The notes under the pieces: model-generated | Seen by the model: only the letters and a program-made list of their open reading frames with translations | Databases searched by the model: none | Told to the model about the DNA's origin: nothing | Part shown: piece after piece, positions 25,862-34,322 of the stretch | Layout: each line of letters opens with the position of its first letter | How positions within the stretch are numbered: position 1 is the first letter of the stretch | DNA from: Treponema sp. UBA4267 | GTDB taxonomy: Bacteria; Spirochaetota; Spirochaetia; Treponematales; Treponemataceae | Reading direction: 5' to 3' | Length of the DNA: 64,000 nt | NCBI GenBank assembly: GCA_002395155.1 | Contig: DGWD01000021.1 | Coordinates: 1-64,000 of the forward strand | Program-made: the position numbers and the translations under genes

Positions 25862-26914
25862 ATGAAGGTTCTTGGTATTGAAAGTTCATGTGACGAAACT
25901 GCATGTGCAATTGTAGAAGACGGACACACAATTTTGAGTAACGTTGTTGCAACTCAAATCCCTTTTCATCAAATTTATAAGGGAGTTGTTCCAGAAATTG
26001 CCAGCCGAAAACATGCCGAATGGATTTTGCCGGTTGTAAAACAGGCCCTAAAAGAAGCCAATTTAACAATGGATGATGTTGACGCAATTGCCGCTACAAA
26101 CAGACCAGGTCTTATGGGCTCCCTTCTGGTAGGTTTTACATTTGGCAAGACTTTAGCCTGGGCTACAAAAAAACCTTTTATTGCTGTAAACCATATGCTA
26201 GGTCACCTTTACGCTGCCCAGCTGCAAAAACCTGTTGAATATCCTTTCTTAGGACTTTTAGTTTCAGGTGGTCATACCATTATCTGTAAGGTAAACGGTT
26301 TTGATGATCTGGAAGTACTTGGAACTACTGTTGACGATTCAGTTGGAGAAGCTTTTGATAAAGTCGCAAAATTCTACGGACTTGGTTATCCTGGAGGAGT
26401 TATCATTGATAATCTTGCCAAAAAAGGTGATCCAAAAGCAGCCCGTTTCCCAGTTCCAAAGCTTGATGAAACTGAACACCGCTACGATGTTTCTTTCAGC
26501 GGCTTAAAAACAGCAGTTATTCATCAGTGCGATTTATTCTGGCAGCCTGGATATGAACATTCCACAGAAAACATGTGTGCAGCCTTCCAGGAAACTGCTG
26601 TAAAAACTCTGGTTGGAAAACTTTTAAGAGCGGTAGATGATACAGGGCTCAAAACAGTTGTGTGCGGCGGTGGTGTTGCAGCCAACTCGCGATTAAGAGC
26701 CATGCTCGCTGAACGTACAGATTTGAACTGCATATTCCCACCATTAAAACTTTGTGGTGATAACGGTGCCATGATTGCCGGAGTTGCATATCATTTCTTA
26801 CAGCGTGGAGACAGAAGCGGCTGGGATACTGTAACTTGTGCAAGAATTCCTCAGTTCAAACGCGGACTTGATCAGGTAAACCACGAAAAAAATCGTAAGC
26901 AGGAAAACAAATAA
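25862..26914 (+). CDS. tsaD: tRNA threonylcarbamoyladenosine synthase subunit TsaD
   Basis: TsaD transfers the threonylcarbamoyl group to A37 of ANN-decoding tRNAs. It has the ASKHA fold with IESSCDETACAIVED at the N-terminus, the metal-binding HMLGH (~residue 112), LLVSGGHT and CGGGVAANSRLR. The 350-residue length is normal. GAAGGAA precedes the ATG. The stop overlaps the next start by one base (TAATG). TsaB, TsaC and TsaE are not nearby. Confidence 0.97.
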   Translation: MKVLGIESSCDETACAIVEDGHTILSNVVATQIPFHQIYKGVVPEIASRKHAEWILPVVKQALKEANLTMDDVDAIAATNRPGLMGSLLVGFTFGKTLAWATKKPFIAVNHMLGHLYAAQLQKPVEYPFLGLLVSGGHTIICKVNGFDDLEVLGTTVDDSVGEAFDKVAKFYGLGYPGGVIIDNLAKKGDPKAARFPVPKLDETEHRYDVSFSGLKTAVIHQCDLFWQPGYEHSTENMCAAFQETAVKTLVGKLLRAVDDTGLKTVVCGGGVAANSRLRAMLAERTDLNCIFPPLKLCGDNGAMIAGVAYHFLQRGDRSGWDTVTCARIPQFKRGLDQVNHEKNRKQENK

Positions 26915-27498
26915 TGGATCAGCTTCTTAAAATAAAGGCCTACGCAAACCGGGAAGCAGTTCCTATCATGCAGGACGAAGGCTGTGACTTTATCTGCAAT
27001 TACATAAAAGAGCACCAGGTAAAATCTGTTCTTGAAATTGGAACTGCCATTGGTTATTCTTCCATTCGTTTTGCAAGCCAGGCTGATGATATTTATGTTA
27101 CAACAATTGAATCAGATATTGACCGCTACATAAAAGCTAAAGAAAATTTTCAGGCCTGTGGACTTTCAGATAGAATTACTGCAATTAATGATGATGCCCT
27201 GACCCACGATTTTGGAGATGCTAAGTTCGACTTGATTTTCATTGATGCTGCAAAAGCCCAGTACATCAAATTTTTTGAAAAATATAAAAACAACCTTTCT
27301 GAAACCGGCGTTATTATCAGTGATAATCTGTCTTTTCACGGAATGGTTGATGATTTAAGTTTGACTCATAATTACAGTACAAAAAAACTGGTAAAAAAAA
27401 TCCAGAAATATGTCCAGTTCTTAAAAGATAATACTGAATTCCATACAGACTTTTTCGAAATTGGAGACAGAATTTCTGTCAGTAAAGCAGTTCATTAA
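26914..27498 (+). CDS. O-methyltransferase, TrmR-like
   Basis: A 194-residue class I methyltransferase of the O-methyltransferase family 3. Motif I is VLEIGTAIGYSSIRFA (~residue 40), motif II is TTIESD, and FIDAAKAQY carries the metal and substrate aspartate. Closest in style are the bacterial TrmR proteins, which methylate 5-hydroxyuridine at the wobble base of tRNA. Overlap with tsaD by one base supports a tRNA role but does not prove it. The 3' end overlaps the convergent radical SAM gene by 20 bases. Confidence 0.85.
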   Translation: MDQLLKIKAYANREAVPIMQDEGCDFICNYIKEHQVKSVLEIGTAIGYSSIRFASQADDIYVTTIESDIDRYIKAKENFQACGLSDRITAINDDALTHDFGDAKFDLIFIDAAKAQYIKFFEKYKNNLSETGVIISDNLSFHGMVDDLSLTHNYSTKKLVKKIQKYVQFLKDNTEFHTDFFEIGDRISVSKAVH

Positions 27499-28357
27499 TT
27501 TTATTTAAGACCAGCTTTTTATTCATTGTCCATTTTGGTTCAATTATCAGAGCCTTTGGCGGATCGCCCGTAAGACGGTGGATTACCATACTTTCAGGAA
27601 TAATTTTCAAAGCCTTCTCCACCAGCTTAAAGTACTCCTCCATCTGCAGAACAGAAATTTTTCCTTCGTAAAATTCCTTCTCCAAATCCGTATTTTTCAA
27701 GATATAAAGACAGGTGATTTTAATTCCGTCACAAGCTGATGAAACAACTTCTTTTACAGTTTTCATCATATCCTGCTCGCTTTCACCAGGCAGTCCAAAA
27801 ATTACATGAGTAACAACATGGATTTTTCCACCAGCTTTTTTAATTCTTTCCACCGCATTACGATAGATACTGGTCGGAAAGGCCCGCCTTATATATAGAG
27901 CAGTATTGTCATTTGAAGTCTGTAAACCAAGTTCAAGCTGAACATAAGTTTTTTCAGAAAGTTCTGCAAGATAAAAAAGGCATTCATCAGAAATGCAGTC
28001 TGGCCTGGTAGCTAAAGAAAGGCCCACTACATCATCACAGGCAAGAGCTTCTTCCCACTTTGCTTTCAATTTTTCAAAATCACCATAGGTGTTTGTAAAA
28101 CTTTGGAAATAAGCGATGTATTTTATTTTTTTGGAATGTTTTAATTTTGCCGCCAGAAGTTTTTTTGCTTCTTCAATCTGGGCAGAAACAGAAAGTTGGG
28201 AAGAAGGAGTAAAATCTCCACTGCCAGAAGCAGAACAGAAAATACATCCTCCCTTCCCTTTTGTGCCGTCTCTGTTTGGACAGGTACAACCCGCATCCAG
28301 AGACAGTTTGTAAGTTTTTGCATTAAATAAAGATTTGTAGTAGTCGTTTACGGTCAT
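27479..28357 (-). CDS. TIGR01212 family radical SAM protein (YhcC-like)
   Basis: A 292-residue radical SAM protein. The cluster-binding cysteines are in CTCPNRDGTKGKGGCIFC (residues ~24-41), an expanded CX3CX2C-type motif typical of TIGR01212/YhcC. GLSLATRPDC and VTHVIFGLPGESEQDM are further family marks. The reaction is unknown. It sits 5 bases after the TPM-domain gene stop, so it is at the end of the lemA operon. The link to that operon may be only positional. Confidence 0.88.
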   Translation of the reverse strand: MTVNDYYKSLFNAKTYKLSLDAGCTCPNRDGTKGKGGCIFCSASGSGDFTPSSQLSVSAQIEEAKKLLAAKLKHSKKIKYIAYFQSFTNTYGDFEKLKAKWEEALACDDVVGLSLATRPDCISDECLFYLAELSEKTYVQLELGLQTSNDNTALYIRRAFPTSIYRNAVERIKKAGGKIHVVTHVIFGLPGESEQDMMKTVKEVVSSACDGIKITCLYILKNTDLEKEFYEGKISVLQMEEYFKLVEKALKIIPESMVIHRLTGDPPKALIIEPKWTMNKKLVLNKINELLY

Positions 28358-28362
28358 AAACT

Positions 28363-29145
28363 CTACCAGTGACCAGAAGCTCCGCCACCGCCAAAGTGAC
28401 CACCGCCACCGCTAAATCCACCACCAAAACCGCCTCCAGAAAAGCCTGAAAAACCGCTTCCCGAAGACTTACGATATGATTTACCACTTTTAGAACCTGA
28501 TCCAAAAATATGAGAAAGGAAGAGCCATTTCAAGATTCCATTTTTTGCATAAACTATAGCAACACAGAAAATAATCCAGATTAGCAAAAAGAGAATACCA
28601 TAAAAGGCACCATCTTCATCCTCTTCTTCAAGAACACTCTTATTTACAAGTTCAACATTACCAGAAGCAATGCCGCCCATGTTTTTTACACCCTTAAGAA
28701 TGCCTTCTGAATAGTCCCCATTTCTGAATTCTGGAATAATTACATTTCGAATAATTAAACCGCACTTTGCATCTGTTAAAGAGCCTTCAAGACCATAACC
28801 AGTTTCAATTCTTAAAGAACGTTCCTCGTAAGCTACAAGAAGAAGTGCACCATTATCTTTTCCTTGATGACCAATTCCCCATTTTTCAGCTACTTTTATT
28901 GAGTAAGAGGCTAAATCTTCACCTTCAAGACTTGGAACTGTAAGAACAACAATTTGAACTCCAGTCTGCTCATCAAGACTTTCCAGATAAGAAGTTATTT
29001 CTGCTTTTGTATTAGAATTGATGATTTTTGCGTAGTCATTTACCCTGCCCTCTAAAGCTGGAACTGCCAGAGAAAATAATGAAGATAAAGATGATAAAAG
29101 CAGCAGGATTAAAAACAGTCCTCTTTTCTTTTTATTTAGTACCAT
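28363..29145 (-). CDS. TPM-domain protein with Gly-rich tail
   Basis: A 260-residue exported membrane protein. It has a signal peptide (~residues 8-28) and a TPM domain (~31-155) with RVNDYAKIIN and RIETGYGLEG. A membrane helix follows (~180-200), then a tail of Gly, Ser and Phe ending GGGASGHW. This is the YgcG/TPM_phosphatase layout, often found with LemA. It overlaps the second TPM gene by 10 bases. The family is tied to envelope quality control or photosystem repair in other organisms. The role here is unknown. Confidence 0.88.
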   Translation of the reverse strand: MVLNKKKRGLFLILLLLSSLSSLFSLAVPALEGRVNDYAKIINSNTKAEITSYLESLDEQTGVQIVVLTVPSLEGEDLASYSIKVAEKWGIGHQGKDNGALLLVAYEERSLRIETGYGLEGSLTDAKCGLIIRNVIIPEFRNGDYSEGILKGVKNMGGIASGNVELVNKSVLEEEDEDGAFYGILFLLIWIIFCVAIVYAKNGILKWLFLSHIFGSGSKSGKSYRKSSGSGFSGFSGGGFGGGFSGGGGHFGGGGASGHW

Positions 29146-29843
29146 TCTGCATCCTCCAAAACCACAAGTCCATCTGCCAGTTCATTAGGATTTTCTTCAT
29201 GATTAGGAAAATTTTCTGCCAGCAACTGACCGCACTTTTTGATTGCATTGGTAAAAGCCGCTTCTGCATCACCCTTTTTAAGATTTTCTGCAAGCTCATC
29301 TGCAATCAAATTCCACAAATCCTGAGAAATCTTCTGAGAAATTCCTCGATCGGCAATAATTCTGACCTGTTTTTCCATAAAAGAAACAAAAATCAGAATT
29401 CCTGAATGTTCTGCAGTGTCATAAACTCCAGATTCTGTAAAATAACGGAAGGCCCTGTGAGTTACGCAGGAACGTCTTACGGCAGAAGGAATTATCAGAC
29501 GGTCTATTGCAGGAATATTTGCAAGATAAAAGACAAGTACCACTGCAATAAAGGCAGAAATTACATAAAACACAGGAATAATCCAGCCAGGTTCATTCTG
29601 CCAGTAAATTAAATGATAAAGCCCCCTAATTGATTCAGAAAAAGGAAGTAAAACCAACAAAAGAAAAGCCGCAAAAATGTTTGCTGCCAAAAGTTCCCAA
29701 AAAGAATAATGGGCACTTTCTGGAGCAAGGGCAAGGGCAATTTCACCTGTAGTTTTAGACTCTACATCTGCGACAGTCTTCTTTATATTTTCAAAAACCT
29801 GATCATTCAGATGTAGTTTTTTATAAAGTGTCTTTTTTTTCAT
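29136..29843 (-). CDS. TPM-domain membrane protein
   Basis: A 235-residue protein with a TPM fold interrupted by two long membrane helices. The first half (~15-45) has ESKTTGEIALALAP, two membrane helices follow (~49-67 and ~87-108), and the second half has GILIFVSFMEKQVRIIADRG. No signal peptide is seen. The start overlaps the lemA stop by one base. The lemA-TPM-TPM order is common in bacteria and points to a shared membrane function, not yet defined. Confidence 0.85.
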   Translation of the reverse strand: MKKKTLYKKLHLNDQVFENIKKTVADVESKTTGEIALALAPESAHYSFWELLAANIFAAFLLLVLLPFSESIRGLYHLIYWQNEPGWIIPVFYVISAFIAVVLVFYLANIPAIDRLIIPSAVRRSCVTHRAFRYFTESGVYDTAEHSGILIFVSFMEKQVRIIADRGISQKISQDLWNLIADELAENLKKGDAEAAFTNAIKKCGQLLAENFPNHEENPNELADGLVVLEDAEWY

Positions 29844-30448
29844 TAAAATTCCACCTTAGGAGCAGACTGAGCTTCTGCAGATGCTGCAAAATAAGTCTTC
29901 TTTTCAAAACCACCCATATTGGCAATAATATTTGTAGGGAAACTTCTTACCTTTGTATTGTATTTTCTTGCAACATCATTATAACGCTGACGTGCAACAG
30001 TAATTCTATTTTCTGTTCCTTCCAGCTGGTCCTGCAGGCTCAAGAAGTTCTGATCAGCCTTAAGTTCAGGATAATTTTCTGTAACAACAAGAAGTCTCTG
30101 CAAGCTTGAACCAAGATTATCCTGTACCTGCTGATAGCGGGCAAAGGCCTCTGGATCACTTAAAACTTCATCAGAAATATTTATCTGACCACCAGCACTC
30201 GCACGAGCTTCTGAAATCTGAGTAAATACATCACTTTCGTGCTTTGCATAACCTTTTACAGTTGAAACAAGATTTGGAATTAAATCCAAGCGTCTCTGAT
30301 ACTGATTCTGAACTTCAGCCCACTGTTCACTTACGCCTTCATCAAGATTTACCAAGGAATTATATGTATTCTTACAGCAAGAAAATATGCATAAAACACA
30401 TACTAAAACAATAATTAAAGCAACTAACCATTTTGGGAATTTTTTCAT
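29843..30448 (-). CDS. lemA: LemA family protein
   Basis: A 201-residue protein with one N-terminal helix (~residues 8-24) and a helical-bundle domain outside. YNSLVNLDEGVSEQWAEVQN, RRLDLIPNLVSTVKGYAKHE and the C-terminal YNTKVRSFPTNIIA are the LemA hallmarks. It is the first gene of the LemA/TPM/TPM/radical SAM operon, with AGGAG before the ATG. Confidence 0.94.
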   Translation of the reverse strand: MKKFPKWLVALIIVLVCVLCIFSCCKNTYNSLVNLDEGVSEQWAEVQNQYQRRLDLIPNLVSTVKGYAKHESDVFTQISEARASAGGQINISDEVLSDPEAFARYQQVQDNLGSSLQRLLVVTENYPELKADQNFLSLQDQLEGTENRITVARQRYNDVARKYNTKVRSFPTNIIANMGGFEKKTYFAASAEAQSAPKVEF

Positions 30449-30480
30449 CTAACTTCTCCTAAAAAATAAATTCTATTATC

Positions 30481-30509
30481 AATTTAAACACTAGACTTTT
30501 TATAGTCAA
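30481..30509 (-). promoter_or_regulatory. candidate promoter of lemA
   Basis: On the minus strand TTGACT (30509-30504), 17 bases and TAAATT (30486-30481), about 33 bases before the ATG. Confidence 0.55.
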
Positions 30510-30564
30510 TAAAAAGATTTTTCAAATTTAACATTTCTCTTTCCTCGCATGTTTCTCTTTCTTC

Positions 30565-30593
30565 TTGCCCGGCATTAAATTTCATACTAAAAT
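30565..30593 (+). promoter_or_regulatory. candidate promoter of adk
   Basis: TTGCCC (30565-30570), 17 bases, TAAAAT (30588-30593), followed by AAGGAG and the ATG at 30628. Confidence 0.5.
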
Positions 30594-30627
30594 AGAAATG
30601 TTATATTATTTTAAGGAGCTATTTATA

Positions 30628-31257
30628 ATGAACAATTTTATTTTCTTAGGCCCACCAGGAGCTGGTAAAGGTTCTTTAGCTGTAAAAGTTGCAGCAGACT
30701 ACAAAATCCCTCATATTTCTACTGGAGATATTTTCCGTGCAAATATTAAAGCTCAGACTCCACTTGGAGTAAAAGTAAAGGCAATCATCGATTCAGGTTC
30801 TCTTGTAAGTGATGAATTAACATTCGAACTTGTAAAAGACCGCCTTGCTCAGGATGACTGCAAAAACGGATATATTCTTGACGGTTTCCCACGTACAATT
30901 CCTCAGGCAGAAATGCTCGAAGGCTTAGTTAGCGATGTAAAAGTTGTAAACTTCGAAATCAAAGATGAAATCGTAATTAAACGTCTTTCTACACGTCGTG
31001 TTTGTAAGGCTTGTGGTGCAAACTACAATGTTCTTACTCTTAAACCAAAGGTAGAAGGTATCTGCGACAAGTGTGGTGGTGAACTCTATCAGCGTGATGA
31101 TGACAAGCAGGAATCTATCCTCCATCGTATGGACGTATACCGTGAACAGACAGAACCTCTTATCAACTTTTATAAAGAAAAAGGTAAGATTACAGACCTT
31201 GATGCATCTATCGAAACAGATATTTTGCTTGGAAAATTCAAGGAAATCTTCAAATAG
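30628..31257 (+). CDS. adk: adenylate kinase
   Basis: Interconverts ATP plus AMP and two ADP. The P-loop is GPPGAGKGS, and DGFPRT is the AMP-side motif. The LID domain carries four zinc-ligand cysteines in CKACG and CDKCGG. The length from the ATG at 30628 is 209 residues, slightly short but complete. The frame opens at 30565, but those codons overlap the promoter, and AAGGAG precedes 30628. A terminator follows. Confidence 0.96.
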   Translation: MNNFIFLGPPGAGKGSLAVKVAADYKIPHISTGDIFRANIKAQTPLGVKVKAIIDSGSLVSDELTFELVKDRLAQDDCKNGYILDGFPRTIPQAEMLEGLVSDVKVVNFEIKDEIVIKRLSTRRVCKACGANYNVLTLKPKVEGICDKCGGELYQRDDDKQESILHRMDVYREQTEPLINFYKEKGKITDLDASIETDILLGKFKEIFK

Positions 31258-31295
31258 TTTAATCCACATAAAAGACAAATAAACTATTTTACATA

Positions 31296-31335
31296 GGGCC
31301 GGTTATTGGAGTTCGCTTCAAAATCGGCCTTTTTT
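31296..31335 (+). terminator. terminator of adk
   Basis: GGCCGGTT pairs with AATCGGCC (one G-U), with a T run after it, about 40 bases past the adk stop. Confidence 0.8.
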
Positions 31336-31361
31336 AATTTAAAAGTAATTCTCAAATTCTA

Positions 31362-31425
31362 TTGACCATTCCTCTAAATCTTATTAAATTATGCAAATAA
31401 GCAATTTGCGACTTAGTCGCAAATT
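31362..31425 (+). promoter_or_regulatory. promoter and palindromic operator of the zinc operon
   Basis: TTGACC (31362-31367), 17 bases, TAAATT (31385-31390). Just downstream a perfect palindrome, AATTTGCGAC-TTA-GTCGCAAATT, covers 31403-31425. It ends 10 bases before the regulator's ATG, in the position of a Fur/Zur-family operator controlling its own operon. Confidence 0.7.
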
Positions 31426-31434
31426 CAACATAAT

Positions 31435-31860
31435 ATGACCTATAACACAGAACAAAGAAACCTCCTGCTCAATTTTCTACAATCAAAAGCCGACACAATG
31501 TTTTCTGCCAAACAAATTGCAGATAGTCTGCAGAAGGAAAAAATAAGCCGAAGTGCCGTTTATCGTAATCTTTCAGAACTTGAAGCTGAAGGCAAGATAA
31601 AGCGATGTACACAAGAAGGCAGCAGAGAGAATCTTTATCAATATTACGATTTACAAACTTGCCGAAACCATATTCATTTGTCCTGTACAAATTGCGGACG
31701 AATATTTCATATGGAAAGCGATGTAGCTCAAAAACTTATGACAGACCTGGTTGATACAGAAGGTTTTAAAATTGACAAAAGTAAAACCACACTTTACGGA
31801 CTTTGCAAGGAATGTCAGAAAATAGAACAAAAGCAAGTGCAGGCGGAGGAAAATAAATGA
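31435..31860 (+). CDS. Fur family regulator, probably Zur
   Basis: A 141-residue metalloregulator. The winged helix spans residues ~1-80 (MFSAKQIADSL, ISRSAVYRNLSELE). The dimerisation domain has HIHLSCTNCGRIFHM and a second CxxC in CKECQK, which together form the structural zinc site. Its stop overlaps the znuA start by four bases (ATGA), so it is the first gene of the zinc-uptake operon. That context makes zinc the likely signal, though Mn or Fe sensors of the family look alike. No ribosome site is visible before the ATG. Confidence 0.88.
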   Translation: MTYNTEQRNLLLNFLQSKADTMFSAKQIADSLQKEKISRSAVYRNLSELEAEGKIKRCTQEGSRENLYQYYDLQTCRNHIHLSCTNCGRIFHMESDVAQKLMTDLVDTEGFKIDKSKTTLYGLCKECQKIEQKQVQAEENK

Positions 31861-32825
31861 AAAAATTGTCCACACTTTTTATAGCTGTTTTTTTAATCTT
31901 TGCAAGTCTAACTTCTTGTAAGGCAAAAAAGCCCGAAAATTCTGGCAAGGTAAATGTAATCTGTACAATTTTTCCTGAATATGACTGGGCCCGTTCAATT
32001 TTAGGCCAGACTGATCAGCACACAAACCTTTCTCTTCTGGTAAAAAGTGGAGTTGACCTTCATAACTACCAGCCATCCACTGCAGATATAGTTGCAATTT
32101 CTACCTGCGATCTTTTTGTGTACGTTGGCGGCGAAAGTGATGCCTGGGTAAAAGATGCCCTTAAAAACGCCACAAATCCAAACATGAAGGTTTTAAGCCT
32201 TATAGAAGTTTTACAGGACAGAGTAAAGGAAGAGGAAGTGGTAGAAGGCATGCAAGTAGAAGAAGATGATAACTGCCACTCTGAAACTGAATACGACGAA
32301 CACTTATGGCTTTCTATAAAAAATGCAAAAAAAGTTTGCCAGGCCTTTACACAGGCCATCTGCCAGCTCGTACCAGAAAACGCCGAAACATACCAGGCCA
32401 ATTTGGAAGATTATCTGCTCCAATTAGACAACCTTGATCTTACCTATGCAGGAGTAATTTCAGCTTCTCCAAATAAAACCATTATCGTTTGTGACCGTTT
32501 CCCATTACGCTATCTGGTTGAAGATTACAAATTAAATTATTATGCCGCCTTTGCAGGTTGTTCAGCAGAAACAGAAGCAAGTTTTGAAACTGTAGCATTC
32601 TTATCAAACAAACTAAAAGAACTCAAACTTCCAGCAGTTCTTGTAATGGACGGAAGCGACCAGAAAATTGCCAAAACCGTAATCTTAAATGCAAAACTTC
32701 CTAAAACTGATATTTTTACAATTGATTCAATGCAGTCTACATCACTTAGACAAGCTTTTGATGGTAAAAACTATATCAGTGTTATGCAGGAAAATCTTGA
32801 AAGTCTAAAAAAGGCTCTTAATTAA
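31857..32825 (+). CDS. znuA: zinc ABC transporter, substrate-binding lipoprotein
   Basis: A 322-residue lipoprotein that captures metal outside the inner membrane. The signal peptide ends in the lipobox SLTSC (Cys ~21). Candidate metal ligands are the His in VDLHNYQPS, the His in YDEHLWLS and the acidic residues near the end. The acidic stretch with EEDDNCHSETEYDEH is the counterpart of the His/Asp-rich loop of ZnuA proteins, although it has few His. It belongs to the cluster A-I binding proteins. It is followed by its ATPase and permease. Confidence 0.9.
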   Translation: MKKLSTLFIAVFLIFASLTSCKAKKPENSGKVNVICTIFPEYDWARSILGQTDQHTNLSLLVKSGVDLHNYQPSTADIVAISTCDLFVYVGGESDAWVKDALKNATNPNMKVLSLIEVLQDRVKEEEVVEGMQVEEDDNCHSETEYDEHLWLSIKNAKKVCQAFTQAICQLVPENAETYQANLEDYLLQLDNLDLTYAGVISASPNKTIIVCDRFPLRYLVEDYKLNYYAAFAGCSAETEASFETVAFLSNKLKELKLPAVLVMDGSDQKIAKTVILNAKLPKTDIFTIDSMQSTSLRQAFDGKNYISVMQENLESLKKALN

Positions 32826-32834
32826 GGAAAAAAA

Positions 32835-33515
32835 ATGGCACAGTTAAAATGCGAAAATCTAAAACTCGGATATAACTCTAAGGTTGTTGCAGAGAATATT
32901 TCCTTTGAAGTAAACAAGGGCGATTATCTTTGTATTGTTGGAGAAAATGGTTCTGGTAAATCTACTTTAATGAAAACCCTCCTCCACCTTATAAAACCTC
33001 TTTCTGGTACTATAGAAACTGGCGATGGAGTTTTAGCTGATGAAATTGGCTACCTGCCCCAGCAGACAGAGGTTCAGAGGGATTTTCCTGCCAGTGTAAA
33101 AGAAATTGTTCTTTCAGGCTGTCAGTCTCGCTGCGGAAGAAGGCCTTTTTACAATAAAGCAGAAAAACAGCTAGCCCTAGATGCCATGGAAAAAATGGGA
33201 ATTTCTAATCTGGCTAAAAAGTGCTACCGTGAGCTTTCTGGAGGCCAGCAGCAACGAACACTTCTTGCCCGTGCCTTTTGTGCCACTCAAAAAATGCTTC
33301 TGCTTGATGAACCTGTTACCGGTTTGGACCCTATCGCTACAGAAGAAATGTATTCGCTTATAAAAAACTTAAATGATAACGGCATCACAATCATTATGAT
33401 TTCCCATGATGTCGATGCCGCTTTAAAATATGCAACTCACGTTTTACACATTGGAAAAGAAGTCTTTTTTGGAAAGGTTGGTGATTATGATCAGCACATT
33501 AAGTCAGTACTTTAG
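32835..33515 (+). CDS. znuC: zinc ABC transporter, ATP-binding protein
   Basis: A 226-residue ABC ATPase. Walker A is GENGSGKST (~residue 37), the signature is LSGGQQQR, Walker B is MLLLDEP and the H-loop is ISHDVDAA. It is the energy subunit for the ZnuB permease, whose gene begins inside the last 29 bases of this one. Confidence 0.94.
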   Translation: MAQLKCENLKLGYNSKVVAENISFEVNKGDYLCIVGENGSGKSTLMKTLLHLIKPLSGTIETGDGVLADEIGYLPQQTEVQRDFPASVKEIVLSGCQSRCGRRPFYNKAEKQLALDAMEKMGISNLAKKCYRELSGGQQQRTLLARAFCATQKMLLLDEPVTGLDPIATEEMYSLIKNLNDNGITIIMISHDVDAALKYATHVLHIGKEVFFGKVGDYDQHIKSVL

Positions 33516-34320
33516 TTTTGCATTTGTACGCTATGCATTTATAGTTGGAATTTTAATCTCTCTCTGCTCTTCACTTCTGGGAGTTACACTGGTTCTTAAA
33601 CGTTTCTCCTATATTGGAGATGGCCTTTCTCACGTAGCATTTGGAGGCATTTGTATTGCAGCTGTTTTGAACCTTTCAAATAATATGTTCCTTGTTTTGC
33701 CTATTACTATCATTTCTGCAATTCTTCTGCTCAGAACTGGTAAAAACACAAAAATCCAGGGTGATGCGGCAATTGCCATGATTTCAGTTGCATCTCTTGC
33801 AATCGGATATCTGCTCATGAACATTTTTTCAACATCATCAAATCTTAGCGGCGATGTATGTACAACTCTATTTGGTTCTACATCAATTTTGACACTTAAA
33901 AAGAGCGAAGTATGGCTTTCGGCAATTCTTTCAATAGCAGTCATACTTGCCTTTATAATTTTTTACAACAAAATCTTTGCAGTTACCTTTGACGAAAACT
34001 TTGCTCAGGCAATCGGAACCCATGCCTCAATCTACAATCTAGTTATTGCAATAATCATTGCTATAATTATAGTTCTTGCCATGAATCTGGTTGGTTCGCT
34101 TTTAATTTCGGCCCTTGTAATTTTCCCTGCCCTATCATCTATGCGACTTTTCAAAAGTTTTAAGGCAGTAACAATTTCATCAGCTGTAATTTCTGTAGTT
34201 TGTTCGACACTTGGACTTTTAATTGCCGTTTTAGCAGGAACTCCTGTTGGAAGCACAATTGTAGCTGCTGACCTTACAAGCTTTTTAATCTGTACAATTA
34301 TTGGAAAAATCTTAAAATAA
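33487..34320 (+). CDS. znuB: zinc ABC transporter, permease
   Basis: A 277-residue inner-membrane protein with about eight helices of the ABC-3 family. GDGLSHVAFGG (~residue 43) is the family's conserved loop. The frame extends to 33430, but MISTLSQYFSFAFVRYAF at 33487 is the usual N-terminus. The earlier codons lie deep in znuC. The ATG overlaps the znuC end by 29 bases, so translation is coupled. Confidence 0.93.
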   Translation: MISTLSQYFSFAFVRYAFIVGILISLCSSLLGVTLVLKRFSYIGDGLSHVAFGGICIAAVLNLSNNMFLVLPITIISAILLLRTGKNTKIQGDAAIAMISVASLAIGYLLMNIFSTSSNLSGDVCTTLFGSTSILTLKKSEVWLSAILSIAVILAFIIFYNKIFAVTFDENFAQAIGTHASIYNLVIAIIIAIIIVLAMNLVGSLLISALVIFPALSSMRLFKSFKAVTISSAVISVVCSTLGLLIAVLAGTPVGSTIVAADLTSFLICTIIGKILK

Positions 34321-34322
34321 AA

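Noticed and set aside
31406..31434. TTGCGA and CATAAT, 17 bases apart, as the zinc operon promoter
   Set aside because: The -10 would touch the ATG, so transcription would start inside the gene. The upstream TTGACC/TAAATT pair fits better.
33430..33486. Upstream start for znuB
   Set aside because: Those 19 codons lie deep in znuC and do not resemble the family N-terminus.
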